Source: Aggregatibacter kilianii (GTDB lineage: Bacteria > Pseudomonadota > Gammaproteobacteria > Enterobacterales > Pasteurellaceae). From it: 64,000 nt of DNA. Position 1 is the first letter of the stretch; every line of letters begins with the position of its first letter. The stretch spans positions 186,001 to 250,000 of the forward strand of contig NZ_NRCN01000001.1 of the NCBI RefSeq assembly GCF_003130255.1, in the 5' to 3' direction. Shown piece after piece: positions 9,465 to 21,592 of the stretch. Both the position numbers and the translations under genes were made by a program. The notes under the pieces were generated by a model. It ran no database searches. It saw only the letters and a list, made by a program, of their open reading frames with translations, and was not told where the DNA came from.

Positions 9465-9496
9465 AAAACACGCTGAATTTTCATCCAGCGTGTTTT
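9465..9496 (-). terminator. Intrinsic terminator of sbcB
   Basis: AAAACACGCTG (9465-9475) and CAGCGTGTTTT (9486-9496) form a perfect 11-bp stem with a 10-base loop, and a T-run follows on the minus strand. It lies about 75 bases past the sbcB stop. Confidence 0.85.
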
Positions 9497-9568
9497 CATT
9501 ATTTAATATTTAGTGACGTTGTCTCTTTTCTTCTATTGAAAAAACATTAAAAAATTTGACCGCACTTT

Positions 9569-10993
9569 CTAACCAATTATCTTATTGCCATATTCATAAA
9601 CTTTTTGTAATAAAGTGAGGTTTTCTTCATTGTTCTCATTTTGTGCAGCTAACTCTTGAAGGCTTTGCTCAAATCGCAAAACTTCAGCATCTAATTTTTT
9701 CCGGCAATATTTTTGCCATTTAATTTGTTCAGCTCGGTTTAATGTGCGATAAAAATGTCTGGCGCGATAATGAAACAACAATTGAGGGATTCTTGGGTCT
9801 TGAAAACTCAGATTATGTTCAGCGAGCTTTTCGGGCTTTAAAGTGCGTAAAATTGCCATATTGTTTTTATCAGCATCACTAAAAAAGCCATTATAAAGTT
9901 CAGTTTCAACATTATCAGATGCTTCAAACTCGCGATCTTGCTGAAAAATATCCATAACTTTTTGACGAATATCCTTAGATGCCAACAAACTCTGTTGATT
10001 TTGTGCACACAACTCTCGATCAATCCCTAAACGTTCAGCATTTTGAGACAATAAGGTTTTTTCCGGCGCTACAATAGGACATTTATTGATATGAATGAGC
10101 TTTAACGGAACAGGAAGCACTCCAGACTCTAACAACGTTTCTTTCTTCGTATAAAGATTTTCACGCAACTCCTCTGCCGATTTTGTTAGCAAATCATCAA
10201 TATTGGCGGTTAAATCGCATACAATAACAGCATTTTTATTCGTTGGATGCCAAGCTAAAGGTGCAATTAATGTCGTATTTCCGCGGTAATTTCCTAGCAT
10301 TCCCGACACATGCACTAACGGCGTCATTTCTGCGGTATTAATGAGTTTTTCAATCTCTTTTTTCCCACGATTTTCAAAGAAATATTGAAATAACTTCGGC
10401 TGTTTTTGCTTAATTAATTTTGCCATTTCAATGGTGGCATACACATCAGACATGGCGTCATGCGCATTCGTATGCTCTATTCCATTCGCTTTCGTCAGTT
10501 TTTCCAAACGAAAACTCGGCATGCCTTCATCATCCAAAGGCCACTCAATGCCATCGGGACGCAAGGCATAACACGCACGCACTAAATCCAACAAATCCCA
10601 ACGGGAATTACCGTTTTTCCAGCTATATTCATAAGGATCAATAAAATTACGATAAAAGGTATAGCGTGTCATTTCGTCGTCATAACGAATATTATTAAAG
10701 CCCATGACACAGGTATTTGGTTGGCTGAATTCCTGTAAAATTCGAGCGGCAAAATCCGGTTCCAGCAGGCCTTTTTCATTACACTCCTGTGGTGTAATGC
10801 CTGTCACTAACACAGCCTCCGGAGCAGGCAAATAATCGTTGGTTTGCTTGCAATACAACACAATGGGCTCGCCTATAATATTAAAATCGGCATCTGTACG
10901 AATACCGCCAAATTGCGCCGGACGATCGGTAGCCGGATTGACACCAAAACTTTCATAGTCGTAAATGAAAAAGCTGAAATCGTTTTTTGCCAT
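9569..10993 (-). CDS. sbcB: Exodeoxyribonuclease I
   Basis: 474 residues from ATG at 10993; an in-frame TTG four codons earlier is less likely. ExoI is a processive 3'-5' single-strand DNA exonuclease in recombination and mismatch repair that binds the SSB tail. The DEDD exonuclease domain is visible: FFIYDYESFGVNP (D-x-E motif) at the N terminus, GFNNIRYDDEMTRYTFYRN near 95-115 and HDAMSDVYATIEMAK near 178-193. The SH3-like and C-terminal domains follow. It lies 14 bases after the DMT transporter on the same strand and so is probably co-transcribed with it. A USS lies just past its stop. Confidence 0.95.
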   Translation of the reverse strand: MAKNDFSFFIYDYESFGVNPATDRPAQFGGIRTDADFNIIGEPIVLYCKQTNDYLPAPEAVLVTGITPQECNEKGLLEPDFAARILQEFSQPNTCVMGFNNIRYDDEMTRYTFYRNFIDPYEYSWKNGNSRWDLLDLVRACYALRPDGIEWPLDDEGMPSFRLEKLTKANGIEHTNAHDAMSDVYATIEMAKLIKQKQPKLFQYFFENRGKKEIEKLINTAEMTPLVHVSGMLGNYRGNTTLIAPLAWHPTNKNAVIVCDLTANIDDLLTKSAEELRENLYTKKETLLESGVLPVPLKLIHINKCPIVAPEKTLLSQNAERLGIDRELCAQNQQSLLASKDIRQKVMDIFQQDREFEASDNVETELYNGFFSDADKNNMAILRTLKPEKLAEHNLSFQDPRIPQLLFHYRARHFYRTLNRAEQIKWQKYCRKKLDAEVLRFEQSLQELAAQNENNEENLTLLQKVYEYGNKIIG

Positions 10994-11007
10994 CACTTTT
11001 CTCAAAT

Positions 11008-11880
11008 TTAAGCCAAGATTTTATCTAGATAATACAAACAGAAAATTGCAGACAAGCTGAATACAATACCTAACCAGTTAACTTTGCTGATTTTTTCTTT
11101 AAAAATTAATGCGCCGGTAATCGTACCTAAACAAATCACCCCAATGTTCATGCCGGCAAAAACTAATGTTGGATTCGAACCAAAACTCTGGTGAGCTTTA
11201 ATATAAAACAGAATATTGAAGAAATTTAGCACACCTAAAATAATGCCGCCCACAAAACTTGCGACATTCCATTGAGTTCGTTTGAATAACAAGTAAATAA
11301 ACATAATGCAGGCAGCCAAGGAAAACGCAATGAATAAAGTCGTTGGGAATGCTCCCCCGCTTTTCGCTACTTGTTTAAACAAAATATCGATGATGCCATA
11401 GCCAAACCACACACCGACTAAGCCCAAAATACCTCGAAAAGCGACCGCACTTTGCTCATTTGGTTTACTTAAAAGGCAAAATAACCCGACAAATGCCAAC
11501 ACAATACCAACGACTTTTGATTGACTTAGGGTTTCGTGGAAGATTAAAAACGCAGCGAGAATGGGTAAAAATAAGGATAAGCGTTGTGCCGCATCAGAAC
11601 GTACAATTCCGGCGAATTCTACGGCTTTGGACATAATAATAAACACGCTTGGCAATAAAATACCTAATGCTAAGAAAATCGGCGTATTTTCGCTTTGTGC
11701 GATAAAGTCAGTAAACTCAAGTCCTTTGAAATCCGGTTTTAATAAAAACCAACTAAGTGACAATGCAACAATGTAGTTAAAAGCAATAGCTTGCTGAATA
11801 ACAATATTACGTTTACGGGCAACTTTTAATAATACAGACACCGCAACACTACAGAGAACGGCGATAATGAGGTTGTGCAT
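11008..11880 (-). CDS. DMT/EamA-family transporter
   Basis: 290 residues with about ten hydrophobic segments, the two-times-five helix layout of EamA drug/metabolite transporters. It sits in the inner membrane; its substrate is unknown. Conserved family features include the end of helix 3 to helix 4 region (IVRSDAAQRLSLFLPILAAFLIFHE) and its repeat near the C terminus (LGTITGALIFKEKISKVNW). Only three bases separate it from the upstream nuclease-like gene, and sbcB follows 14 bases later, so the three genes form one minus-strand unit. A USS lies inside near 11444. Confidence 0.8.
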   Translation of the reverse strand: MHNLIIAVLCSVAVSVLLKVARKRNIVIQQAIAFNYIVALSLSWFLLKPDFKGLEFTDFIAQSENTPIFLALGILLPSVFIIMSKAVEFAGIVRSDAAQRLSLFLPILAAFLIFHETLSQSKVVGIVLAFVGLFCLLSKPNEQSAVAFRGILGLVGVWFGYGIIDILFKQVAKSGGAFPTTLFIAFSLAACIMFIYLLFKRTQWNVASFVGGIILGVLNFFNILFYIKAHQSFGSNPTLVFAGMNIGVICLGTITGALIFKEKISKVNWLGIVFSLSAIFCLYYLDKILA

Positions 11881-11883
11881 TTT

Positions 11884-12798
11884 TTATTCCTTATTAAGTG
11901 ATTGCTTAATTAAACTCATAATATATTCAAGATGTTGCGTGTCTTGAGCGATGATTTCACAATCACCATTCCCCCAGTGCCCCGTATTTGTTACATCTTT
12001 CGCTAATCTTTTAGGATCATCTAATTCATGATAAGGAAGATTAATCCACATTTTTAAGGCTTTTTTCTGAACACGTAGACACACCACATTCTTCTCTTTT
12101 TTAAATGCGATATATAATTTCCTTGCGGTAATCTCGATATTATTATCTAAGTTTAAGATTGCTTGTTTGAACTCCTCATAAAGTTCTTTAATTTCATCAG
12201 ATTTATCATTTAAATGATCAGATTCTTCGTACACTTGAATCTCCTTAAGGGATTCAAACTCTTCTGATTTTTCTGTTGTTACGGATTTAATATTCGGTGC
12301 CGATTTTGACTTATTAATGATATTTACCGTAATAATCTCGTCATCAAAACGGTTTACCTCCCATAATTCAATAGGAAGATTTTTAAAATTAGTCGCTTGA
12401 ATTTGAAAATCATTAAAGGTAGGGGAAACAAAAATAACTTTTGATTGAGACCAATCTACTTCATTGCGTTTGAGTAGATTTTTCTGTGTCTCATTGTATT
12501 CCATGATAAAATCTGCTTTATATTCAAGCATCAAATTTAGATAAGAAATACCTTGATCAACTACACTGGTATTTTGTTGTTTTTTATATTCAATGATTAC
12601 AAAAGCATTGCTTTCCTTATCAAAAGCTAATGTGTCAATACGTGAATTTTTAATAGAAAATTCAGAACTAATAAACAGATAGTCGTCTGTTATCAATGAG
12701 AGATTTTGCTCAAATAATCGCTGAATATCTTTTTCTAACTTAAATTTTTGTTGTTTAAGTTGGCTAAATTGCCCTTTTTTTATCGTGAAGATTTTCAT
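11884..12798 (-). CDS. Putative PD-(D/E)XK nuclease with C-terminal DUF5655 domain
   Basis: 304 residues. The N-terminal half carries a nuclease-like pattern: RIDTLAFDKE with Asp55, a hydrophobic strand, then IIEYKK with Glu70 and Lys72, a D-(x)n-ExK arrangement as in restriction-like and NucS-like folds. The middle (about 170-205) is acidic and low in structure. The C-terminal ~100 residues (LYEEFKQAILNLDNNIEITA to the end) resemble DUF5655, often attached to such nuclease domains. Function is not established; DNA repair or defence roles are guesses. It starts 65 bases after the mukB stop, beyond a USS-pair terminator, and is followed closely by the DMT transporter and sbcB. Confidence 0.65.
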   Translation of the reverse strand: MKIFTIKKGQFSQLKQQKFKLEKDIQRLFEQNLSLITDDYLFISSEFSIKNSRIDTLAFDKESNAFVIIEYKKQQNTSVVDQGISYLNLMLEYKADFIMEYNETQKNLLKRNEVDWSQSKVIFVSPTFNDFQIQATNFKNLPIELWEVNRFDDEIITVNIINKSKSAPNIKSVTTEKSEEFESLKEIQVYEESDHLNDKSDEIKELYEEFKQAILNLDNNIEITARKLYIAFKKEKNVVCLRVQKKALKMWINLPYHELDDPKRLAKDVTNTGHWGNGDCEIIAQDTQHLEYIMSLIKQSLNKE

Positions 12799-12813
12799 TG
12801 GATGTCTCTAGGT

Positions 12814-12856
12814 AAAAGTGCGGTCAAAAAACACTTCATTTTTTAACCGCACTTTT
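12814..12856 (-). terminator. USS-pair terminator ending the muk operon
   Basis: Inverted uptake signals (12814-12831 with 12839-12856) form an 18-bp stem with one mismatch, directly after the mukB stop at 12864 and before the nuclease-like gene. Confidence 0.75.
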
Positions 12857-12863
12857 TATTAAA

Positions 12864-15800
12864 CTAGTCTGTTGCGCCGAATCCGCGTAATCCGACCACA
12901 TGAACGTGTTCGTGATTACCGGAGATTTTACGCACCAGTTTATAGGTGGTGCCTTTTTCCGGGCTGATGTTTTCCGGTGCAGCAATCAATAGTTGCATAT
13001 CCAGGCGTTCGCATAACTCGAACAACGTAGAAATGGATTTCGCATCAAGACGAGCCGCTTCATCTAGGAATAATAAACGGCACGGCACGATGTCTTTGCC
13101 ACGAATACGACGGCTTTCTTCTTCCCAGCTTTGTACCACCATTAAGAGGATGGACATACCGGTACCGATGGCTTCCCCGGTGGATAATGCGCCACTTTCT
13201 GCACGTAACCAGCCATCTGCGCCACGGTAAACTTCCACTTCTAAGTCAAGGTAATTACGATAATCCAATAATTCTTCACCGATAGTTTGCGCAGTACGTT
13301 GCCCTACATCGATATGTGGGTTGAGACGTTGATATAGCTTCGCAATGGCCTCGGAGAAAGTCATACGGTTGTCGCTGAACAGATCTTGATAATCCGACTG
13401 ATTACCGGATAACGCATCCAACAACATGGCATGCGTATCACGAATATTTACCACCAAACGTACCGATTTCACCTGACCAAAGGCGATATTTTGTAGGCCT
13501 TGATTCAACATACGAATGCGATTTTGTTCACGTTGAATGGTTTTACGCATGATATTCGCCACACTTTCAGAACTTATCGCCAATTTTTGTTCACGGCTGG
13601 TCAATTCTTCCGTTAAGCGAGAAAGCTCGATTTCCATTTGTTCAATTGCATCAATCGGGTCATCGGTTTTCAGAATATCCTGACGAATACGTTCGCGCAG
13701 ATGTTGATATACGGCGATAAAGAACCGCACTTTATTTTCCGGTTTACGGCTATCTTCTGATAAACGCAAAGCATCACGCAGATATTCGTTGTCAGCAACC
13801 GCTGTACGCAACGCACCTAGCGCTTTATCCGACATGGAGCGCAACTCATCTGCGGATAAATAGGCTAATTCACGACGATTTAAGCGTTTTTCTACATCAG
13901 AATTACGGGATAAACGAAGCACCACACACCAACTCATTTTCGCTGCCGTCACCAACTCACGCTGGGTTTTATAATCACGTTCTGCTTTACGAATACGACG
14001 AGTCAGATTTTCCGCTTCACTTTCGATAAGTGTGAGTTGTTTTTCAATATAAGAACGGCGTTGGCGATTAGTAGAAAGTTGTTGATATAACTCGTCACGA
14101 CGAATTTTGGCACGTTCTTCCGCGCCTTCATCAGCACGCACACCCAATTCACCAATTTCTTGCATCAATTCCTGCAACATTTGATTTTTACTGTTGAAAG
14201 AACTTTGCAATTGAATCAACACTTGATTGTACTGAGCATATTGCGCTTGAACTTGACGTAATTGTTCGCGCTGAATTTCACGTTGTTGCTGCATTTGTTC
14301 TAAACGCGCGCGTAACTGTTCGTTTAATTCAGAGGTTTCCGTTTGTACACTTTCCGCATAATTGAAATGCGCTTTGCGTTGCACCACATCCGCCAAGGCA
14401 AAGACTTTTTGTTGTACTTGTTTTTGTAGCTGAATGGCTTGTTCATAATCGGCTTTTAAGTGCTCGTAATTTTCCGGGTCGCTTTGCAAGGTGTTAGCAA
14501 TCGGTTCTAATTGTGACAACGTGACGCCGTACTGACGGATAAATAATTCATCCTGCTCTGCCAAATCTAATTGCTCACGGCATTCTTCAATGCGATCAGT
14601 TAAGCTATCATCAGCCAATAATGGCAATTGCGGAATTAATTTATTCAACAACTGCATTCTTTCTTTCGCATCATCTAAACGAAGACGAATTTGTTGCTCT
14701 CCAATCACCAATTGATTAAGCTCGCGTTCAATTTCATTACGTTGTTGATTGGTTTGCGCCATCAGTTGTTCCGGATTCGGTTGGAATGCCAAGGCTAAAT
14801 GCAGGCCAACAAACTGGCTAAAATGCTCATGTAAACGCTGACATTTTTGCACATCAAAAGCACGTTGTGCGTACTGCTCCGCCACTTCCTCACGCTTAGC
14901 CTGTAATTCTTCCAAATGTTTTTCACGGGCAGCACGGCCGAACAACGGAATTTCAGGGAATTTGGAATAACGTAATTCACGATCTGACACCTGAACAACC
15001 ACACCAAGCTCCAGCTCTTGCGCGGACAGCACGCTGTCGTCAAATGCCGCCGGATCGCCCTCGATTAAATACAAATCTTCCGGACAATCTTCCAAATTAG
15101 CGAGTTGCTCTTTTACCGCATTCAAATCACGCACCACAATAGCGTGGCGTGCCGGGCCGTATAAGGCAGAGAAATAAGGTGCATCTTCGATCGGCACATC
15201 ATCGTATAATTCAGACAGCAACACGCCACCGAAACGTTCTGCAAGCACATTCAAACGGGCATCTTCCGAACCATCCGGCTGACTTAAACGGCTAATTTGC
15301 TCATCTAATTGCTGACGTTGAAGTTCTAGCTGGTCGCGTTCCATGGTCAATTCACGTTCTTTTATCAATCGTGATTGCATGAAATTCATCACATCCTGGC
15401 TGTCCTCGAATTGCTCGCCACTTTGATCCTGCAAACGTTCCAATGCGGCTTGAGCGGTTAACCAAGCCGGCGCTTTACGCGCATTTTCTTCATAAAGTGC
15501 GGTCAAATTTTCACGTTTTTGACGTAGGGTTGAACGTTGTTCAACTAAATCAGAAAGTTCAGCAGATAAATCCTCAATTAAGGCTTCTTGATCGCCATAG
15601 AATGCTTCTAATTCATCCGCTGTTTCTAAGCTTTGATTCGCACGTTGATTAAAATCGTTTAATAATCTGACCGCACTTTGTTGTTGATTTAAGCGTTGCT
15701 CTAACTCATGTAACTTAGCACGCAATTGCGGTGTTTGTTGCGCTTGAAGCTTTTGTGTCGGATATTCGCGTAACAGTTCTTTTGCACTTTCCCACGCGGC

Positions 15801-17357
15801 AGAACGTGGCACCTCACCTGCAATTTTGCAAACCAATTGATAGGCTTTATCAAATTGCGTTTTCGCCGCCTCGGAAATAGACATCTTTTGCTCTAACTCA
15901 AGTACTTTATCCGTCAACACTTCCGCTTGCGCTTCAAATTCTTCGTGATATGCATCCACGTTTTTTACCGATAAATCGGCTAATCCGCACAAAGTCTTGG
16001 CTTTTTCTAAGGCTTGAATTGCTTGTTGATATTGCAATGCGCGAGTTTGTTGTGCATCAAGGGCTTGTTGATAATCTGCTAATTGGGAACGCAAGTTGTC
16101 AACTTCTTGTTCTGTTTGTTCAAATTGCGCCTGACTTTCTTCCAATTGTTCGTTGGCGGTTTCAACCACCATTTTTTGCTCTTCCAAGCGCTCGGTCAGT
16201 TCGTTGACATCTTCTTGATAACGAGAAATTTTTTCCTGATGACGTAACGCATTTAACACCAAATTCAGGTGATCAAGCGCGCTTTGATGATCCACTTCCA
16301 GGATTCTTTCATTTTCTGCCAATTCGGCGGCTTCACGGCTTAAATCAACCAAACGATGTTGCGATAAATCCTGTTCGGATTTGGCTTTATACCATTCTTG
16401 ACGGAAACCCAATGCGCTTTCAATGTTGCCACGACGTTCATTGGCATTTCGCATATAATCTGCTGCCACATAATTAGTCGATTCAGTGATTAAATGCTTG
16501 AATAAATCACGATCCGCTTGGGTGACTTTAATGGCTTCCAACGTCATACGGTTTTCACGTAAAGCACTTTCCATGTCTTGGAAGGCTTTTTTCACACCAA
16601 GATTTTCCGGCAATAAATAATCCCGTAATGAACGGGTAATGGCACTGGAAATACCGCCGTATAAAGAGGCTTCGATAAGCTTATAGAATTTGCTACGGTC
16701 TGAAGAAGAACGTAAGCGTTTTGGAATAATCCCCAAATCAAACATCATGCCGTGGTAATCGGTGATGGAATGATATTGTTTAAATTGTGCGCCGCTCTGC
16801 TCAACGTTGTCTTTTAGTTCATTTAAGGTCAGTACGCGCGCTTGACGTTCGTTAATGGTTTCGGTGAAAAGTGCGGTCGGATTGACAGACAATTCCACGC
16901 CTTGAATAGAAAAGGTTTTTAAATCGACTTTTTTGTCACGGCCTGCCACTTGTTGCAGACGGACACCAACGATAATCCGTTGATGACGGGAGTTGATGGT
17001 ATCCAACGCCGCGTAACACACGCCCGGGCGCAATTTACCGTGCAAACCTTTATCACGAGAACCGCTTGTGGCACCGGCTTCTGTGGTGTTACGGAAATGC
17101 AATAAGGTTAAATCCGGAATCAATGCTGTCACAAATCCGGCCATGGTGGTAGATTTACCGGCACCGTTACCACCGGAAAGTGTCGTGACCAATTCGTCTA
17201 AATCGAAGGTACGGGCGAAGAAGCCGTTCCAGTTGATGAGCGTTAAAGAACGGAACTTACCGCGTTCTACCCCACTGTTTTGGTTAAAGATAACCGGCGC
17301 TACACCAGAAGCCGCCGTATCCATTACTTCATTTTCCAGGGATAATTCTTCAGTCAT
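12864..17357 (-). CDS. mukB: Chromosome partition protein MukB (SMC-like condensin)
   Basis: 1497 residues, the usual length. It has an N-terminal ATPase head with Walker [10 protein letters not shown] (about residues 62-70), very long Gln/Glu/Leu-rich coiled coils broken by a central hinge (about 660-790), and a C-terminal head with the signature [12 protein letters not shown] and Walker [14 protein letters not shown]. MukB dimers, with MukE and the MukF kleisin, organise and segregate the chromosome. Its ATG shares one base with the mukE stop (TAATG), so the two are translationally coupled. At least four USS copies lie inside the gene. Confidence 0.98.
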   Translation of the reverse strand: MTEELSLENEVMDTAASGVAPVIFNQNSGVERGKFRSLTLINWNGFFARTFDLDELVTTLSGGNGAGKSTTMAGFVTALIPDLTLLHFRNTTEAGATSGSRDKGLHGKLRPGVCYAALDTINSRHQRIIVGVRLQQVAGRDKKVDLKTFSIQGVELSVNPTALFTETINERQARVLTLNELKDNVEQSGAQFKQYHSITDYHGMMFDLGIIPKRLRSSSDRSKFYKLIEASLYGGISSAITRSLRDYLLPENLGVKKAFQDMESALRENRMTLEAIKVTQADRDLFKHLITESTNYVAADYMRNANERRGNIESALGFRQEWYKAKSEQDLSQHRLVDLSREAAELAENERILEVDHQSALDHLNLVLNALRHQEKISRYQEDVNELTERLEEQKMVVETANEQLEESQAQFEQTEQEVDNLRSQLADYQQALDAQQTRALQYQQAIQALEKAKTLCGLADLSVKNVDAYHEEFEAQAEVLTDKVLELEQKMSISEAAKTQFDKAYQLVCKIAGEVPRSAAWESAKELLREYPTQKLQAQQTPQLRAKLHELEQRLNQQQSAVRLLNDFNQRANQSLETADELEAFYGDQEALIEDLSAELSDLVEQRSTLRQKRENLTALYEENARKAPAWLTAQAALERLQDQSGEQFEDSQDVMNFMQSRLIKERELTMERDQLELQRQQLDEQISRLSQPDGSEDARLNVLAERFGGVLLSELYDDVPIEDAPYFSALYGPARHAIVVRDLNAVKEQLANLEDCPEDLYLIEGDPAAFDDSVLSAQELELGVVVQVSDRELRYSKFPEIPLFGRAAREKHLEELQAKREEVAEQYAQRAFDVQKCQRLHEHFSQFVGLHLALAFQPNPEQLMAQTNQQRNEIERELNQLVIGEQQIRLRLDDAKERMQLLNKLIPQLPLLADDSLTDRIEECREQLDLAEQDELFIRQYGVTLSQLEPIANTLQSDPENYEHLKADYEQAIQLQKQVQQKVFALADVVQRKAHFNYAESVQTETSELNEQLRARLEQMQQQREIQREQLRQVQAQYAQYNQVLIQLQSSFNSKNQMLQELMQEIGELGVRADEGAEERAKIRRDELYQQLSTNRQRRSYIEKQLTLIESEAENLTRRIRKAERDYKTQRELVTAAKMSWCVVLRLSRNSDVEKRLNRRELAYLSADELRSMSDKALGALRTAVADNEYLRDALRLSEDSRKPENKVRFFIAVYQHLRERIRQDILKTDDPIDAIEQMEIELSRLTEELTSREQKLAISSESVANIMRKTIQREQNRIRMLNQGLQNIAFGQVKSVRLVVNIRDTHAMLLDALSGNQSDYQDLFSDNRMTFSEAIAKLYQRLNPHIDVGQRTAQTIGEELLDYRNYLDLEVEVYRGADGWLRAESGALSTGEAIGTGMSILLMVVQSWEEESRRIRGKDIVPCRLLFLDEAARLDAKSISTLFELCERLDMQLLIAAPENISPEKGTTYKLVRKISGNHEHVHVVGLRGFGATD

Positions 17358-18097
17358 TATTCTTGTTCCTCTTCTACGAATTCGTCTTCAACATCAGCCT
17401 CATTTTCGCCGTTCTCCACGTCACTTTGTAATGCCGCTTTTTCTGCTTGTAAAGATTGTGGCGTAGCCGCTTCACCATCACGAATTAAGCGTAATTGTGC
17501 TTCAATCGGGTCATCACCCGCACGCACTTCCGCGCCAAAACGGAATACGGACTCGGAAATGGTAAATTTGCCGCTGTTCGGTTCGCCTACGGTATAAATC
17601 ATGCCTAAACGGCGCAAACGACCAATTGCCGCACGCACTTTTTCTGCCAATTTTTGTTTATCCAAATCAGAACCGCTGGAACGTTGATTCACCGCTTTTA
17701 GCAATTTGCCTTCATCCGCTAAATTCAGTAGCTCATCATACACTTCCTGCGTGTTAAAAATCCCCTGTTGCGCTAAACGCTCCGGGCTTAAATACAAATA
17801 ACACAACACCTTGCCCACTAACATTTCCAATTCAGTTAAGACAGAACGGGCAATGAGTGTTGTCGCTTTCGGACGTAAATAGAAAAAACCTTCCGGTGCG
17901 CGAATCAATTCCACATTATAACGACGGTAGAACAAATCCAGTTCCGTTTGAAAATCAAGTAAAAAAGCGTGGTTATCCAAATGTTCCGTACCAATATGCT
18001 TACCGGAACGCAACTGGCTGTCCACAGCCGGAAATAACGGATTGGCAATGGCAGCTGCCAATTTTGGGGAAATTACTTCAAGGTTATTTTCTGTCAT
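17357..18097 (-). CDS. mukE: Chromosome partition protein MukE
   Basis: 246 residues, the condensin accessory subunit made of tandem winged-helix domains that bridges the MukF kleisin and MukB. The N terminus ([25 protein letters not shown]) and the [20 protein letters not shown] stretch are typical. The tail is rich in Asp/Glu (about 225-246), as in homologues. It begins 20 bases after the Aas-like gene and overlaps mukB by one base. In most gammaproteobacteria mukE directly follows mukF; here two other genes intervene. Confidence 0.97.
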   Translation of the reverse strand: MTENNLEVISPKLAAAIANPLFPAVDSQLRSGKHIGTEHLDNHAFLLDFQTELDLFYRRYNVELIRAPEGFFYLRPKATTLIARSVLTELEMLVGKVLCYLYLSPERLAQQGIFNTQEVYDELLNLADEGKLLKAVNQRSSGSDLDKQKLAEKVRAAIGRLRRLGMIYTVGEPNSGKFTISESVFRFGAEVRAGDDPIEAQLRLIRDGEAATPQSLQAEKAALQSDVENGENEADVEDEFVEEEQE

Positions 18098-18117
18098 GTT
18101 GTTTCTCTGTTTTGGGT

Positions 18118-21100
18118 TTATTCGTTATTTTCTACTAATGTCACGGCGAGCTTTTTCGCCCCTTTGAAATCCACTTTGCCGCTTGCCAACGTTGGGATTT
18201 CATCTACTTTAAAGACAAAAGGCGGTTGCATTAACGGCGGTATGGCTGAATTTTTTAAGATATTGATGACCTCATTAATATCTAATTCGGTTTTCACTAA
18301 AAGCACAACGGCTTCGCCTTTTTTCTCATCGGGTACATTGGCTGCAGTGAACTGTACATCGTCATTTAAGACTTGTGCGATTTGCTCTTCCACACTGCCT
18401 AAACTGATCATTTCGCCCCCCACTTTAGCAAAGCGCGAATAACGGTCAACAATGGTAATAAAACCGTTTTCATCAATATGTCCTTTATCACCGGTTTTGT
18501 AATAACGCACACCGTCGATTTCGGCAATGACATCAGCAGTTTTCTCCGCATCGTTTAAGTATCCTTTCATCACTTGCCCGCCACCGATTAAAATTAAACC
18601 GTCTTCGCCTGTTGCCAATTCCTGCAAACTTTCCGGATCAACAATTTTAATGATGGTGCCCGGCAATGGTAAACCGACGGAGCCCTGCTTATTGAAGGTG
18701 AGTTCTTTTAAGGTTTCTTTTTCTAAAATATTCGGCATATTCACGGCAGCAACCGGAGCGGTTTCCGTCGTGCCGTAACCTTCATAAATCTCTAAACCGA
18801 ACTTCAAACGAAATGCTTCTTTCACATCGGTTTTCAGTTTTTCTGCACCGGCAACTACCATGCGAACATTCTGGAACATCAGCGGATGCAGTTTTTTATT
18901 CTTAATATAAAGACGGAAGAATGTTGAAGTACCGAATAAAATGCTCGCGTTATGCCGTGCCGCCATTTTCCCAACTGTTGCACCATCCGTCGGATCAGGC
19001 ACGCTGACCATTTTTACGCCCTCACATAAAGGAAGTAACGTTGTCACGGTTAAACCGAAAGAATGGAAAATCGGTAATGAGTTTAAAATCACATCGTCTT
19101 TTCTGAAGTTTAATAAGTCACTGATTTGGCGGATATTGGTCAGCAGGTTTTTATGGGTTAATTCAATGCCTTTCGGTTCCCCTTCACTGCCGCTACTAAA
19201 TAAAATAGTAGCCGTATCATCCAAGCTAACATCAGCAAAATTAAATAGTTTAATCCAATTTGCAGGCATGAAAAGTGCGGTCAAAAATGCCAACGTTTTT
19301 TGTGTTTTGCTAACGGCTTTGCCTAATTCTTCCATCATCACCGCTTTATCCGCTAACAATGCCTGATAATCAAAGCCTTTACCGCTTAATTTAGTAAGAA
19401 ATTTTTCAGAAGTGATCACTTGTTGAATATTGGCTTTTTTCAGTGCCAATGCCATGCTTTGTTCGCTCAGGGTGTAATTTAGATTTACCGGTACCTTACC
19501 GTTCACAAATAACGCCATATTCACAATGGCACCCATGGCAGAACTTGGCAACAAGATGCCAACATTTTTTTCATTAGTCAGGGTTTGTTTAAATAGCTTA
19601 CTAAACACCAACACTGCGCTGATAAATTTGGCATTGGTAAGTTCGGTCCCCATGCTATCGACAACACATTCACCCAACAAATTACCTTTCGCCATATCTA
19701 ACCAATAATGAGTTAGCGGTTGTTGGCGCGCAATAAAGTTTTCCCAAGAGGAAAAAGATAGCTCCACCACTTTCTGTTTCATGGCAACGTGATCGACAAA
19801 CTCACGAATTGGTTTACCGAAAGCAACAATAATATCGCGTTTGCCGCGCTGTTTGGTGAGTTCCTTATAGTGAGCATCGGCACGGGAGAAGCTCGAACCC
19901 CATAAGCCCCGCAAATAAAACGGCACAACACAGACATCCTGCCATTCTTTAATACTGAGTTCATAGCCGCGTTGAAATTCGTTAATTTGGCCGTTATAGC
20001 TGATATGCCCTTCAGGAAATAAGGCTACCACTTCGCCGTTTTCTAAATATTGGCGAATGGTTTCGATACTTTCCTTGCTAGAGCCCGCGCCAATCGGAAT
20101 CACCTTAAAGAACTTGAAAATCCAAGTGAGATACCATTTGTTATAAATACCACGATACATCACAAACTTAATGGCACGTGGGCTGGCAGCTTGTAAAGCC
20201 AACCAGTCAATCCAACTAATATGGTTCCCCAACAATAACACGCCTCCGCTTTGCGGCAAGTTTTTTAATCCTTCTACATGGAAGCGATAACCGGTTTTTA
20301 AAAATACCAATAAAAATAAACGGGTAAATAAATGCGGTACTTGCAAAATGGCATATAAAGAGCCAATAAAACAAACTACGGCAACGAATATAAATAAACC
20401 GGTAGTTGAAATATCCGCATACACAAAAGCGATGCTGAGCAACAAGAAACCAATCATCGCAATGTTTTGCACGAAGTTATTACCGGCAAGGATTTTCCCT
20501 ATGCTGGCTTTCGGGGCGAAGAACTGAATAGTGGCATTCAATGGCACAATCAACAAGCCGCCGAATAAACCAAAACAGAACGAACAGAAACTAATAATGG
20601 CAACGCTACCGGAAGACGCTAAGAAAAATAAGGACAAAAACAATCCTAATGCGCCCAGAGGAACAATACCCAATTCAATATGGTATTTCGACATGGCGCC
20701 GGCAATGTATGAACCGAAAATCAATCCAATGCCGCTGATGGCTAAAATCATTTGAATAACCAACGCGTTGTCGTCATTAAACAGCATTTTATAATGTGCC
20801 GGGAATGCAGCCACAATAACTTGAGAAACACCCCAGAAAATACTTAACCCAATAATGCTCAACCAAATATTTTTATCTGAACGCACTAGTTTGACGTTTT
20901 CTTTTAAATAGCTTAACGAGAAATATTTTTTAGTGCTAAATTGCGTTCTTTCTTCTTCACTTTCTACCGCTGCAAAGAATGGCAGCTTAAAGGCAAAAAT
21001 AGCTTCCAGAGCGCTAAAAATTACGATAAGAAAACCAATGAAATAAATACTGGAAAGAATTTGCGATGGATTATCACTTGCGACATAAATGACTTCAAAA

Positions 21101-21582
21101 ATATACGAAAAAGCAAAGGAACTAAATAAAATCGCTACAATGGTTAAGGCTTGAATAATACCGTTCGCCGCCCCCAAATGCTCCGTACCGACAATAGATT
21201 TGATAATCCCATATTTAGCCGGAGAATAGACCGCACTTTGGGCCGCCAAAATCAGCGTTAAAATAAAAGCAATTTCAAAAGCGCCGGCCAAATAACTTAG
21301 AAAAATCGCAAAAGAAATGAATACACCAACAACGGCAGCATAGCGAATGACTTTGGTATGAGAATATTTGTCGTTAATAAAACCAGCAGGAGAAAATAAG
21401 AACACAAACGGCAATAAGATCATTGCATTGACTAATGCGGTTAATACCACCAAGGTATCACCATCAAAACTTTTGAGAAGCACATTTTGAATAGTGATTT
21501 TATGTGCCAAATCTACACTGGCATTTAAAAATGCAATGGCTAGATAAGGTAAAAACCCTCGGATTTTCAGTAATTCTTTCAT
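18118..21582 (-). CDS. aas: LplT-Aas fusion: lysophospholipid transporter / 2-acyl-GPE acyltransferase / acyl-ACP synthetase
   Basis: 1154 residues with three parts. Residues about 1-415 form an LplT-like MFS transporter with roughly twelve membrane segments. Residues about 425-620 form a PlsC-type acyltransferase with the H-x4-D motif in GNHISWIDW near residue 450 and [10 protein letters not shown] downstream. Residues about 640-1150 form an AMP-binding synthetase with [15 protein letters not shown] near residue 794 and [14 protein letters not shown]. In E. coli LplT and Aas are separate proteins that flip lysophosphatidylethanolamine inward and re-acylate it; here they are one chain. The gene lies between mukF (plus a small gene) and mukE with gaps of 10 and 20 bases, so it is probably in the muk transcript. 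USS copies lie near 19273 and 21228. Confidence 0.9.
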   Translation of the reverse strand: MKELLKIRGFLPYLAIAFLNASVDLAHKITIQNVLLKSFDGDTLVVLTALVNAMILLPFVFLFSPAGFINDKYSHTKVIRYAAVVGVFISFAIFLSYLAGAFEIAFILTLILAAQSAVYSPAKYGIIKSIVGTEHLGAANGIIQALTIVAILFSSFAFSYIFEVIYVASDNPSQILSSIYFIGFLIVIFSALEAIFAFKLPFFAAVESEEERTQFSTKKYFSLSYLKENVKLVRSDKNIWLSIIGLSIFWGVSQVIVAAFPAHYKMLFNDDNALVIQMILAISGIGLIFGSYIAGAMSKYHIELGIVPLGALGLFLSLFFLASSGSVAIISFCSFCFGLFGGLLIVPLNATIQFFAPKASIGKILAGNNFVQNIAMIGFLLLSIAFVYADISTTGLFIFVAVVCFIGSLYAILQVPHLFTRLFLLVFLKTGYRFHVEGLKNLPQSGGVLLLGNHISWIDWLALQAASPRAIKFVMYRGIYNKWYLTWIFKFFKVIPIGAGSSKESIETIRQYLENGEVVALFPEGHISYNGQINEFQRGYELSIKEWQDVCVVPFYLRGLWGSSFSRADAHYKELTKQRGKRDIIVAFGKPIREFVDHVAMKQKVVELSFSSWENFIARQQPLTHYWLDMAKGNLLGECVVDSMGTELTNAKFISAVLVFSKLFKQTLTNEKNVGILLPSSAMGAIVNMALFVNGKVPVNLNYTLSEQSMALALKKANIQQVITSEKFLTKLSGKGFDYQALLADKAVMMEELGKAVSKTQKTLAFLTALFMPANWIKLFNFADVSLDDTATILFSSGSEGEPKGIELTHKNLLTNIRQISDLLNFRKDDVILNSLPIFHSFGLTVTTLLPLCEGVKMVSVPDPTDGATVGKMAARHNASILFGTSTFFRLYIKNKKLHPLMFQNVRMVVAGAEKLKTDVKEAFRLKFGLEIYEGYGTTETAPVAAVNMPNILEKETLKELTFNKQGSVGLPLPGTIIKIVDPESLQELATGEDGLILIGGGQVMKGYLNDAEKTADVIAEIDGVRYYKTGDKGHIDENGFITIVDRYSRFAKVGGEMISLGSVEEQIAQVLNDDVQFTAANVPDEKKGEAVVLLVKTELDINEVINILKNSAIPPLMQPPFVFKVDEIPTLASGKVDFKGAKKLAVTLVENNE

Positions 21583-21592
21583 AATGTTTCCG

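Noticed and set aside
17068..17466. 132-codon frame antisense to mukB/mukE
   Set aside because: Shadow frame spanning two real genes with no motif.
18941..19366. 141-codon frame antisense to the aas fusion
   Set aside because: Shadow of the long aas gene, no independent signals.
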